From: an uncultured Prevotella sp.
GTDB lineage: Bacteria > Bacteroidota > Bacteroidia > Bacteroidales > Bacteroidaceae
Direction: 5' to 3'
Length of the DNA: 64,000 nucleotides
Assembly: GCA_900315525.1 (NCBI GenBank)
Contig: OMZO01000015.1
Coordinates: 55,835 to 119,834, forward strand
Shown one piece after another: positions 26,992 to 35,001 of this stretch; positions within the stretch are counted from its first letter, which is position 1; each line of letters opens with the position of its first letter. The notes beneath the pieces were generated by a model. It saw only the letters and a program-made list of their open reading frames with translations. It made no database searches and was not told the origin of the DNA. The position numbers and the translations under genes were made by a program.

Positions 26992-28713
26992 TTACTTATT
27001 TTTCTTATTAATCTGAATAATTACCGTAATAGGATATATATTCGTACTCCTAACACTCATCATGGCCTGGAGCAACATCTCCACCTGCGGAATCTGATCT
27101 TCAAACCCACGACGAATAAATGCATTATCAACTAGCAAGATCTCTACCAACACCTCATATCCGACATTGCCTGCATCTTGTTGCAGGCGATGGCTGACAG
27201 TGATGCCTTCTATCATAGAACGAGCGATGCCAAATCGTGTCTGCAATTCATTATAACAAAACAACTTCAAATCTGAGGGTGTCACCAAACGGTCATTTGT
27301 AATCATATAATAGCGCGACAAGCTCTCTTCTTCCACCACGTCACGGATTTCATCAAATCCCATACTTGGTATAGTAATCTGCCGTGTTGTAGAACCATTG
27401 ATGCCTAAAGGAGTTGTAAATACGCTGTCCTGCTTTAGCATAGAATTCACGCCAGCCCCAAGTGTCGTTACATAACGAACAGACAAGCTGACAGGCTGTT
27501 GTCTATCTTCAAAAGGCTTCAGCATAAGGTACACACCAGGAACACGCTGTTCCTGATCAGACCTGGCCGCCTCTCTCATACGTGAAAGTATGGTTAACAA
27601 CTCCTGCATAACTCTCTCATTCGCTTCTTGTCTGAGATTCAGGAAAGCATAGAAGTCCGTATAATATCGGTTAATCAGAGTGTTTAAGAGGTTTACCAAA
27701 GTACCCTGATTAAAACGGTCGGCAGCTAATCTACGGACATCAACAGGAAATTTACTAAACAACTGTTCTGATGATGGCCTTAACATATGCATAAATTGCT
27801 GTCCAACCTCTCCTGTTTCCGAACTTTTTCCTTGGAAACCAGTTACACGGACTATTGGAGATGTCGAAGACAAATCCGCAGACCGTACATACGCATTCAC
27901 CAATACGACAGCGTTCAGCACAAGATTATCTTTATCGATAAAGAATCCGTCCGTAATACCAGAAAATTCAAAGACCATTTGAACCGTCTCCGAATCCCCT
28001 ATTGCGAACTTATTTGGCTGATGTTGTTTGACACAATAAAGTCTGAGATTCTGCTTTGCAAACAAATCAAGACAAGGAACGGTTGCAGCATAGGTCTGCG
28101 TCTTGTTGTACAAGATTGAATCCAATGCAAAACAAGGAGACAAAGGTAGTTCGGAAAAGTCCCACGGATTAACTATGGGTAACAGCTGTCCCTTGATAGA
28201 TACTTTCAAATCCTTATAATTCTGGTTTCTTATAGCAAAAGAAAAACCAGACAAATCAGCTACTGGAGTATCCAATTTTAGAGTCACTTTCCAACGCCGG
28301 CCATCAATTCTTACAACTGACTCAACTGAAGCATTCACCAAGCGAGTATTTAGCAATGGAATAAAAGACACTTCAGAATCTGCGAGGGTAAAAACATGAT
28401 TCTCTGTCAGATCCATAAACGGCAACCCTGGCTGTAGTGATGTTTCTATTACCGTAGTTGCAGGAATGGCATGACCAATCTCATATGGAACCATCATATG
28501 ACTAAACTCCTCCAGCACATCTGATTTCATGTGCTCGATGGTTATCTCTGTTTCATTCGACTGAGATGCAAGTGCAGTCATCAGCAAAGAGAACACAGGA
28601 TCATGCTCTATACCCTCCAACTGATCCGGGTGATCACTTTCACGCCATATACGAATGGCTTCCAGAATCAGTTCCTCAGCCTTTTGTCTATTTTCAAATA
28701 ATGACTGTCTCAT
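26992..28713 (-). CDS. tssF: T6SS baseplate protein TssF
   Basis: Wedge component of the phage-baseplate-like T6SS structure. The 573-residue length matches TssF. An N-terminal DHPDQLEGIEHDPVFSLLMTALAS and FSHMMVPYEIGHAIPATTVI correspond to the conserved TssF opening, where family members have a similar rising PxxxHxxPA segment. The strand-rich core and a C-terminal SRYYMITNDRLVTPSDLKLF region are also typical. The ATG at 28713 (MRQSLFENRQ) is chosen over an upstream TTG. It lies 12 nt after tssE and 3 nt before the ubiquitin-like gene. Confidence 0.82.
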   Translation of the reverse strand: MRQSLFENRQKAEELILEAIRIWRESDHPDQLEGIEHDPVFSLLMTALASQSNETEITIEHMKSDVLEEFSHMMVPYEIGHAIPATTVIETSLQPGLPFMDLTENHVFTLADSEVSFIPLLNTRLVNASVESVVRIDGRRWKVTLKLDTPVADLSGFSFAIRNQNYKDLKVSIKGQLLPIVNPWDFSELPLSPCFALDSILYNKTQTYAATVPCLDLFAKQNLRLYCVKQHQPNKFAIGDSETVQMVFEFSGITDGFFIDKDNLVLNAVVLVNAYVRSADLSSTSPIVRVTGFQGKSSETGEVGQQFMHMLRPSSEQLFSKFPVDVRRLAADRFNQGTLVNLLNTLINRYYTDFYAFLNLRQEANERVMQELLTILSRMREAARSDQEQRVPGVYLMLKPFEDRQQPVSLSVRYVTTLGAGVNSMLKQDSVFTTPLGINGSTTRQITIPSMGFDEIRDVVEEESLSRYYMITNDRLVTPSDLKLFCYNELQTRFGIARSMIEGITVSHRLQQDAGNVGYEVLVEILLVDNAFIRRGFEDQIPQVEMLLQAMMSVRSTNIYPITVIIQINKKNK

Positions 28714-28725
28714 GCTTAAAAACAA

Positions 28726-29181
28726 TTATTTCCATACACGTAAAATGGTAGTGAATACATAGTCTTCTTTTGTTGAAATGATCACACCCTTTATCGTTAT
28801 ATATATTTTTCTTTCTTCACGAATATACGTCATCGTCACAGAAATATCATCAAGCCGTTTTTCGTACTGCTTCACGATTTCCTTCAATTCTGCGGCAAAT
28901 GTATTCATGTTTTTTGAAGAACCTGAAATCTTCATGTTATAGATGTCCTGAGAACTGGTTTCGTATATCGTATCACCAGAATTATATATAACACCTTCAT
29001 GTTCATCAAAAATCTCAAATCGCATATTATTAAAGATGAAACCGAAATTCGGATCAGCCACATTATGGAAACGAGGTGTAGAAACTAGCAAATTGATCGA
29101 CTCGTCTAGCGATTTCTTAATATTTGCTTGACGTGCGAGTCCGGTCTTAACGACTTGCAGTGGGATAGACAGATACGACAT
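28726..29181 (-). CDS. tssE: T6SS baseplate protein TssE (gp25-like)
   Basis: A 151-residue gp25/GPW-like wedge protein that starts sheath assembly. The sequence shows KSLDESINLLVSTPRFHNVADPNFGF, corresponding to the family's opening helix and P-x-F/Y-G motif, then KEIVKQYEKRLDDISVTM, matching the conserved ..YEPRL.. segment. It keeps the Glu/Arg pair typical of the gp25 core (YEKRL). The ATG at 29181 is used rather than a TTG 6 nt upstream. It sits between tssK and tssF. Confidence 0.85.
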   Translation of the reverse strand: MSYLSIPLQVVKTGLARQANIKKSLDESINLLVSTPRFHNVADPNFGFIFNNMRFEIFDEHEGVIYNSGDTIYETSSQDIYNMKISGSSKNMNTFAAELKEIVKQYEKRLDDISVTMTYIREERKIYITIKGVIISTKEDYVFTTILRVWK

Positions 29182-29187
29182 AAGCAA

Positions 29188-30381
29188 TTAGATTAGTGGT
29201 ACAAACTTTTCACTTTCAGGCTCTGGGATATAGAGCGCATTGAACAAATGCTCAAATAGCATTTCATAGAGTCGTTCGTAGAGGATCTTCTGCAAGTCTT
29301 TCTCCATCTCTGTCATCGATGCTTTCATTTCCTTTTGGATATGTTCCTCAAGCGACGGTCTCAATATGTTATTAATATGTTCAACCAATGTTTGCATCTG
29401 CTCGGCAAGTGAATTCTGGAGTTCTTCCCTCACCAACTTTACAAGTTCTTCCTTTGTCTCATTTAGCAGCCTTACGATAAGTTCCTCATGCAACTGAGCA
29501 TACAGTTCTGCCTTGGCCTGCCTCAATAATGCATCGTAGTCGATAGTATTGTCTTCAAGTACGACTTTATCAAGAACGACAACTGCACCCGACAAATAAT
29601 CATCAAACCACTTCAGCCACTGCACGATATCAGACTGTTTGGGTTCTGTCATAATCTGATACTGCTCAGTATTAGGAGTAATAATATAATAGTTTATAGC
29701 CTGGGCTATCTCCTGAAGCATTGCGACAAAGTTTTGAACACTATTTTTAAGACTATAGCTTTTCAATATGAAAAGATAATGCAGCAAAGAACGCTTGCCA
29801 TCCCCATCTTCAAGATTTTGATGTGACGTGATAGTCTCCAACTGTCCAACAAATCTTTCGACATACTTAGAGAAGCGTTCATCGCCCGACATTAACAGGC
29901 AGGGAGCAATATAATCTGAATCAATGGAGAATACACCATCTTTCACAAGGAAATGCATAAGAGGCATCACATCACTGCCCTCCACCTCATCTTGTGTGTG
30001 TATAGCATATTCATAATGAGGCCGTATATAAGGAACGCCATCTTTCTCAAACTCGGTTCTACCGTCTCCAACCCCTATTGTTAGATAGTAGCTATCACCA
30101 AAAAGCATAGGTATCGCGACTACAACAGGTTCATCAGCATCTATAACTTTTCCTGATGGAAGAAGTGCCATACACTGCAGCCGTTCTATCTCAAAAGTGT
30201 TCTTGACAAAGATTCCACTACAACTTAAGATGGCCCCTGGTAGCAAGCCCATGCGGGTACTACCCAATGCAGCTCTAATAGCTATTTGTTGCTGGAAATC
30301 AAGTTTCTCCTCCAGACCGATAAAAGTCTGTGAGGTGATTTCCATTCCAGGTAACCAATTAATTTTTGAATTCAGATCCAT
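29188..30381 (-). CDS. tssK: T6SS baseplate protein TssK
   Basis: Links the baseplate to the membrane complex. 397 residues; the N-terminal INWLPGMEITSQTFIGLEEKL corresponds to the conserved TssK start (WxxGMxLxxxHF). The middle is the beta-rich shell and neck region, and the C-terminal third is a long charged helical region (residues about 285-385, EELIVRLLNETKEELVKLVREE) that is longer than usual and coiled-coil-like. The C-terminal head of TssK docks the membrane complex in other systems, so this helical tail may be adapted to the unusual envelope proteins here. Located between tssG and tssE. Confidence 0.82.
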   Translation of the reverse strand: MDLNSKINWLPGMEITSQTFIGLEEKLDFQQQIAIRAALGSTRMGLLPGAILSCSGIFVKNTFEIERLQCMALLPSGKVIDADEPVVVAIPMLFGDSYYLTIGVGDGRTEFEKDGVPYIRPHYEYAIHTQDEVEGSDVMPLMHFLVKDGVFSIDSDYIAPCLLMSGDERFSKYVERFVGQLETITSHQNLEDGDGKRSLLHYLFILKSYSLKNSVQNFVAMLQEIAQAINYYIITPNTEQYQIMTEPKQSDIVQWLKWFDDYLSGAVVVLDKVVLEDNTIDYDALLRQAKAELYAQLHEELIVRLLNETKEELVKLVREELQNSLAEQMQTLVEHINNILRPSLEEHIQKEMKASMTEMEKDLQKILYERLYEMLFEHLFNALYIPEPESEKFVPLI

Positions 30382-30399
30382 AAACCTATGCTTTATGTA

Positions 30400-31191
30400 T
30401 TATTGATTCACTTCTGTATTATAATTAAGCGTCAGGCTGCCATCGGGTAACCTTGACTGAGACTGATGCTCTTTAATATCTATTTCACATCTTACATCAA
30501 AGGGAATAAACCACTCTTCCAAAAAAGAAACTAATGGTTTGAGATTCTGCATTAACTCCTTATATGCATTTGCCGTCAATCCAGGAATAAGAAGTTTGTA
30601 TCTAACTACAGGCAGCCAGCAACGGGTAGTGTCTATATGGCTATAGCGGCCTTTACTCATCTCCACCCGACAATTCATCAGGCTCCCTAGAAGATTGGCC
30701 ACAAAGCCCAAATCCCCTCTCCATCTACTTACATAAGGCAGTAAAACGGCAGCTTCCTTCACTAGCGGGTTCGACTCCGCCGTCAGATCGAAACCATAAT
30801 AATGCAGCAACAAGAATTGTAACTTTTGCTCAAGCAACTCTGAAGTGATGCGCTCGATAGCAAGTTTCTTGCGGAACACATATGTATCGAATGGGGCAAA
30901 GGTTTCATTAAGCAATTCTCTTCGCCACTCCAGTTCTTTATACTTTGCAGCAATATCATCACCTTTCAGGTCACTATCCTTAGTCAGAAGTCCTTCTGGC
31001 AACAAACGAAGGAAGCCATCGCGCGCCAGGATGGCTTTACCTTCCTTCTCTTCAATAGCCAAGGCATCCTGATTATAGTTACGATAGAAGGTACCTTTGT
31101 TAATGGCAATCCATTGGTCCTCCATCTCGGGATAGAGATAGTTCAGCAGAACTTCTGCCCTGATTTGTGATAGATTCCTCTTTATTCTCAT
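30400..31191 (-). CDS. tssG: T6SS baseplate protein TssG
   Basis: A 263-residue wedge protein that pairs with TssF and TssK. The mid-protein VSRWRGDLGFVANLLGSLMNCRVEM corresponds to the TssG RxRxxxGLxxxLxxLF..V region, and the C-terminal third recalls LKPLVSFLEEWFIPFDVRCEI. The ATG overlaps the E1-like gene stop codon in ATGA, so the two are translationally coupled. Divergent relative to proteobacterial TssG; the identification relies on length, these segments and its place beside tssK, tssE and tssF. Confidence 0.75.
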   Translation of the reverse strand: MRIKRNLSQIRAEVLLNYLYPEMEDQWIAINKGTFYRNYNQDALAIEEKEGKAILARDGFLRLLPEGLLTKDSDLKGDDIAAKYKELEWRRELLNETFAPFDTYVFRKKLAIERITSELLEQKLQFLLLHYYGFDLTAESNPLVKEAAVLLPYVSRWRGDLGFVANLLGSLMNCRVEMSKGRYSHIDTTRCWLPVVRYKLLIPGLTANAYKELMQNLKPLVSFLEEWFIPFDVRCEIDIKEHQSQSRLPDGSLTLNYNTEVNQ

Positions 31192-32321
31192 TGTTCTCTC
31201 ATTTCCAAATAATACTCATTCCCATCAGCAACAACATGCAGGACATCCCATGCAGGGATTCCCAATTGGGAAAGCGTGCAGTCCTGATATGGAAAACTAA
31301 TATCTATTTCCCGATATTCGTGCTGATAGAAATTCCCCAAAGGAATACCCGCAAGGGGCGATTTTTCCTCAAGACATCTTTCTACTGCATGACCAGGAGA
31401 CATAACAAAAGTACGATGATCTGTAGTGCGATCTACTACATAATCTACAAAGCAATCATTCTCCAGACAGAGATGAACATCCCTTACATTTAATTCTTTT
31501 TCTATTGCCACGAGTGCTTCGGATACAGTCAAGTTGGGCGTGATAGCCGAAGGGCGTATTGGTAGCCATTGTTCATGAACGGCACACTCATCATCATAAG
31601 CCTGAAAGTCCACGACTTTTGTCGAGAGATGCTGTCCGTCATAATAAAACATCTTTCCGCAAAGGGAAGTCAGTTCACCCTGAGCCAACATATCACCATG
31701 AATCAGCTTCAAGGCTTCTTGAACTTGAACAGCACCAATAATCGATGCCACAATTGAGGTCGTCGGCATCTCGCCTGCTTCTTCGTGCCTTCTTATGACA
31801 CCTGCACAAGGCATTCTCTTAGCAAGTTCCTCTAAGCCCTTAGGACCAAGGTTGCATGCATAGCAGTTCTTGCCTGGTACAAATACGCGAGAAGTACCTT
31901 CCAATTCTCCGATTCCACCATCGACCCAAGGGATTCCTGCACGCATACATAGCCGGTTAATGCAATATCGCGCCCAACGACTATCGACACAGCCAATGAC
32001 CACGTCTTGATGTCTCAACAGACCAAGTCCAACATCATAAGCAATATCTCCACACACAGTTGTAATCTCCAATACCGGATTCATAGCCCGCAAACGCTCA
32101 GCGACTACTTCTACCTTCAATCGATGCTGTGCAGAATCTGATTTAGAGAAAAGTACTGAGCGCGACAAGTTTCCAGCCTCCACAATATCAAAATCTACTG
32201 CAACAATATGCTCAACTCCCAACAGCACAAGGTTCTTCAGCACCTCGTTACCCAAGGCGCCACAACCCACGACCATTATGCGTGCGGCAGAGACCCGCTG
32301 TTGATCAAAGCACTTGCTCAT
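31188..32321 (-). CDS. E1-like ThiF/MoeB-family ubiquitin-activating enzyme homologue
   Basis: A 377-residue adenylating enzyme. The Rossmann ATP loop is GCGALGNEVLKNLVLLGV (G19-G24). An acidic pair D43/D45, the NLSRS segment with Arg54 and Lys69 (HRLKVEV) match E1 nucleotide ligands; CVDSRWARYCIN supplies the Mg-binding Asp113. C153/C156 (NCYAC) with C246 and H249 could form the structural zinc site. MPCAG (Cys172) is in the position of a catalytic thioester cysteine. The C-terminal 110 residues (DISFPYQDCTLSQLGI, WDVLHVVADG) look like a beta-grasp or E2-binding domain. Expected reaction: ATP-dependent adenylation of the ubiquitin-like Gly105, then transfer to the E2. It overlaps tssG by 4 nt and lies 10 nt after the PEGA gene. 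Confidence 0.87.
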   Translation of the reverse strand: MSKCFDQQRVSAARIMVVGCGALGNEVLKNLVLLGVEHIVAVDFDIVEAGNLSRSVLFSKSDSAQHRLKVEVVAERLRAMNPVLEITTVCGDIAYDVGLGLLRHQDVVIGCVDSRWARYCINRLCMRAGIPWVDGGIGELEGTSRVFVPGKNCYACNLGPKGLEELAKRMPCAGVIRRHEEAGEMPTTSIVASIIGAVQVQEALKLIHGDMLAQGELTSLCGKMFYYDGQHLSTKVVDFQAYDDECAVHEQWLPIRPSAITPNLTVSEALVAIEKELNVRDVHLCLENDCFVDYVVDRTTDHRTFVMSPGHAVERCLEEKSPLAGIPLGNFYQHEYREIDISFPYQDCTLSQLGIPAWDVLHVVADGNEYYLEMREQ

Positions 32322-32331
32322 TCTTGATTCA

Positions 32332-33672
32332 CTATAGTTGTTTCATTTTTAGTTCAACATCTACCATATCGTTACCAATAGGTATTATTGTCGCCTCAGC
32401 ATCCCTAAAGCCATCGTAAGTCAATCGTACCTTGCAGGGTTTGGATGCTGGCAGATTTTCAACCACAAAAGGTGTTTGACCGACTTTAATCTTATTAATA
32501 TAGATTGTTGCTCCCACTACATTACTATGTATATTCAGCAAGCCATAACTTGCCATAGGTGCGCTTAAATCAAGGAACTTCGGAAGTTCGTCATCAACCC
32601 AGAAGGGAACTGGATTGGATTCAAGGCTATCTTTGTAGGTATTAAGCACATAATATCCCAATTCAAGTTTACCTTCCCATTTGCCAACAGCTACCGATTC
32701 ACGATTTATCCAAATCTCCGTACTGTCATCTGGTGCAGTAATCGTTACCGGAGCCTTTGCCTTAAGAGTTAAAGTTTCCATAAAAGCACTATCAGGGCTA
32801 ACGGGAAGAGTATCGGATCTCACCACACTACGTTTTTGAATAATTGAATTATTCTGTATGTCAGCCTTCGTAAGCTCAACAATTCTTTTTTCCGCCTTAC
32901 CAAGACTGACTATACCATCATAAAAACTCCTCATCCCATTAATCACCATCAGATGATGCTCACCAGCCTGGAGATGCCCACTCGTTGCCGAGCCCTTTCC
33001 TATTGCCTGACCATCCAATACAATAGTTGCCTCGGGCAGGGGAGTCCTTACCGTCAGATATGAATAAAATGATTGAAGTATCACAGGAACCGTCAGCTTT
33101 GCACTATCACTCAATTCTATCGAGTCTGACACCTCCTCGTAGAAAGGGGCTTCTACATGATAGCCATGCTTCCCGACAGGGGCATTAAACTGAGCAGTTC
33201 CGTCTCTAAGAAGTACTGTAGTACTATCAAACTGCAAAATGGCATTCGCAGGTTCTACCTTGAATACCACCCATTGTTTTGACAATTTATATTCTTTTCC
33301 AGGCTTATCTGTCAATAGATTCGCCTGATAATGTTTTTTCTTCTTTAATCCTTTCCCTGGAACTTTCCAAGTAATTTGTCCGTAGTCAGGATGCTTTATC
33401 ACAAGGAACTTTGTCTTGTGTGGCGTTAGCAACGTCAATTTTCCGTCGCCTTCCTGTGCCTTAACATCTGTTATTCCATCGGCTTTAAAAGTAAAACCTT
33501 TTTCATCTGTTTTCAGATCAAAGGTCGCTAGCTTCTTGTCTACTGGCAAAAGCGTGTGATTCAACAGATCAAATTTGACCCGTTTAAACTTCTCTATATT
33601 CATTTTCTGTGCCTCTGCAGGCAACAGAAGAATCATGAGAAGCAAGGTAGCCAGTATTACCTTTCTACTCAT
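32332..33672 (-). CDS. Exported PEGA-domain protein of the T6SS operon
   Basis: A 446-residue exported protein (signal peptide 1-21, ending PAEAQ; no lipobox). At least two PEGA-type modules are visible: YLTVRTPLPEATIVLDGQAIGKG with LQAGEHHLMVINGM, and GLLNIHSNVVGATIYINKIKVGQTP with LPASKPCKVRLTYDGF near the C terminus; a degenerate one lies between them (VTITAPDDSTEIWINRES). PEGA repeats are beta-sandwich modules of surface or periplasmic proteins. It lies 5 nt from the PAAR-like gene and 10 nt from the E1-like gene. Its role could be in the periplasmic or outer-membrane passage of the injector; no specific T6SS name is assigned. Confidence 0.75.
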   Translation of the reverse strand: MSRKVILATLLLMILLLPAEAQKMNIEKFKRVKFDLLNHTLLPVDKKLATFDLKTDEKGFTFKADGITDVKAQEGDGKLTLLTPHKTKFLVIKHPDYGQITWKVPGKGLKKKKHYQANLLTDKPGKEYKLSKQWVVFKVEPANAILQFDSTTVLLRDGTAQFNAPVGKHGYHVEAPFYEEVSDSIELSDSAKLTVPVILQSFYSYLTVRTPLPEATIVLDGQAIGKGSATSGHLQAGEHHLMVINGMRSFYDGIVSLGKAEKRIVELTKADIQNNSIIQKRSVVRSDTLPVSPDSAFMETLTLKAKAPVTITAPDDSTEIWINRESVAVGKWEGKLELGYYVLNTYKDSLESNPVPFWVDDELPKFLDLSAPMASYGLLNIHSNVVGATIYINKIKVGQTPFVVENLPASKPCKVRLTYDGFRDAEATIIPIGNDMVDVELKMKQL

Positions 33673-33677
33673 AATTC

Positions 33678-34070
33678 TTATTTCACTGTCGCCATAGCAG
33701 TGTTACCTGGATTTGTAATTGAAATATTACCTCCCCATGTGCACAAGCACTTGCTGTTGTCGGTCAATGCAGGCGTGTTCATCACCTTTACTTGAGCACT
33801 TCCCGGTGCCCATGGTGCTGTTATAGCCGGAACACATGGCGCAGGAGTCAACACTCCCATAGCCGCCGATGTTGCCGTGGCGACAGCAGGATTGGTCAAA
33901 GTCTGACACATACCAAATGTAGGAATGTTTGTGGTAGGAACCATGTCCATGGTTGTAGCTATCAACATATTTCCACACTTCGGCCGAAGAGGTACCGTTA
34001 CAATTAGTGAGGCCGGTGCCATACCGAAACTGCATTGGAGCATTGCGCCCATCGTTACAAATTTACCCAT
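33678..34070 (-). CDS. PAAR-like spike-tip protein (DUF4280-type)
   Basis: A 130-residue Gly/Pro/Thr-rich protein likely to cap the VgrG spike. The N-terminal GKFVTMGAMLQCSFGMAPASL is the typical opening of DUF4280/PAAR-like proteins. Conserved cysteines (C13, C32, C54, C78 and the C107/C109 pair, approximate positions) and Pro-Cys turns (PAPCVPAI) fit a small sharpened beta-structure. The family replaces classical PAAR in many Bacteroidota systems. It is followed by the PEGA gene after 5 nt and preceded by a hairpin-containing 67-nt gap after hcp. Confidence 0.8.
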   Translation of the reverse strand: MGKFVTMGAMLQCSFGMAPASLIVTVPLRPKCGNMLIATTMDMVPTTNIPTFGMCQTLTNPAVATATSAAMGVLTPAPCVPAITAPWAPGSAQVKVMNTPALTDNSKCLCTWGGNISITNPGNTAMATVK

Positions 34071-34085
34071 ATACCTTAATATTAT

Positions 34086-34129
34086 ATGTAACCTTCAGCC
34101 CAACCCCTCGGCCAGGCCAAAGGTTACAT
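34086..34129 (-). promoter_or_regulatory. Hairpin between hcp and the PAAR-like gene
   Basis: 10-bp perfect inverted repeat ATGTAACCTT / AAGGTTACAT around a GC-rich apex, just after the hcp stop codon and 16 nt before the PAAR-like start codon. There is no T-tract after it on the minus strand. It may stabilise the hcp mRNA 3' end or reduce read-through, giving more tube protein than downstream proteins. Confidence 0.5.
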
Positions 34130-34137
34130 GACATTAT

Positions 34138-34536
34138 TTACTTCCAAGGATTCTCGAAGACTACCGGGCCGTTCTCGAGCTTCTGACATACAATCTCAAT
34201 GTCCTCATAGTGCTCTTCACCATCTGCCCAATACTCCTTGTACTTCACGCAGTAGCAGCCTGTGCCCTTCAGCTGTTTCATGTCCTTGCCGTCAACCGTG
34301 CTCTGGAACTTGATAGTGAAGTCGCGCGGATCTGTCGGAGCCAGCATCCAGCCAAGCAGTTCGGCGTTACCATCATTCAGGGCCTTCACGCGGATATTGA
34401 CGCGTCCACCACGAGGGATACCTGAAATCTGTCCTTCACGATCAGTTGCCTGATTGAACTTGTAATCCACTAAGATTACCTCACGTGCCTTGAAATCCTT
34501 TACCTCGAGGGTTACTGGTGTTACATTCTCTGCCAT
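34138..34536 (-). CDS. tssD: T6SS tube protein Hcp/TssD, copy 2 of the main block
   Basis: A 132-residue Bacteroidota-type Hcp that stacks in hexameric rings inside the sheath. It shares the core plan of the adjacent copy: VTLEVKDFKAREVILVDYKFNQATDREGQ, SGIPRGGRVNIRVKALNDGNAELLGWM, then a C-terminal EEHYEDIEIVCQKLENG. Identity with the neighbour is extensive in the GIPRGG and VKALNDG motifs but low elsewhere, so this is an old duplication. A good ribosome site (AAGGAAA) precedes the ATG, which lies 30 nt after the other copy. Confidence 0.88.
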   Translation of the reverse strand: MAENVTPVTLEVKDFKAREVILVDYKFNQATDREGQISGIPRGGRVNIRVKALNDGNAELLGWMLAPTDPRDFTIKFQSTVDGKDMKQLKGTGCYCVKYKEYWADGEEHYEDIEIVCQKLENGPVVFENPWK

Positions 34537-34566
34537 ATCTTGTTTCCTTTTATATTAAAACACAAA

Positions 34567-34959
34567 TTATGCCCACTCGTTCTCGAACTTGATAGAGCCA
34601 ACCTCAATCTGCTTGCAGGTGATAACGATCTCCTCAAAGTGGCCAGCCTTGTCTTCCCACTTCTCCTCGAAGTCAACGCAGTAGCCGTTGGTGAACTTGA
34701 TAGTCTTCATAGCCTTGCCGGTCTTCGTCTCGAGGAACTCGATGCTTCCGTTCTTCGGCAGGTTGCGCTCTGTCATCCAAGCCAGTAGATCAGGGGTACC
34801 GTCGTTCAGGGCCTTCACACGGACAGTAATTTTACCACCACGGGGAATACCACTCATCTGTCCCTCTACATCTGTCTCCTGCTCAAACTCGTAGTTTACC
34901 ATCATTACTTCACGGTCCTTGTAACCGTCAACCTTCATTGTTACTGGAGTCTTTGCCAT
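34567..34959 (-). CDS. tssD: T6SS tube protein Hcp/TssD, copy 1 of the main block
   Basis: A 130-residue Hcp with the family's beta-barrel pattern: VTMKVDGYKDREVMMVNYEF, SGIPRGGKITVRVKALNDGTPDLLAWM and GHFEEIVITCKQIEVG. It follows tssC by 42 nt and has a promoter-like TAAATTTG just upstream, fitting the need for many copies. Which of the two copies makes up the working tube is unknown; mixed tubes or cargo-specific copies are possible. Confidence 0.9.
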   Translation of the reverse strand: MAKTPVTMKVDGYKDREVMMVNYEFEQETDVEGQMSGIPRGGKITVRVKALNDGTPDLLAWMTERNLPKNGSIEFLETKTGKAMKTIKFTNGYCVDFEEKWEDKAGHFEEIVITCKQIEVGSIKFENEWA

Positions 34960-34966
34960 AATTCGT

Positions 34967-34974
34967 CAAATTTA
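34967..34974 (-). promoter_or_regulatory. Possible internal -7 box before hcp copy 1
   Basis: Minus-strand TAAATTTG, 7 nt from the hcp ATG; a CAAA on the plus strand at 34997-35000 (TTTG read on the minus strand) is 22 nt away, wider than optimal. AT-rich context makes a chance match possible. Confidence 0.3.
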
Positions 34975-35001
34975 GTTTATTAATATTGAAGGAATTCAAA
35001 A

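Noticed and set aside
21586-33672. A JAB/JAMM deubiquitinase in the T6SS operon
   Set aside because: No protein here shows the HxHPxx...SxxD pattern; none was forced.
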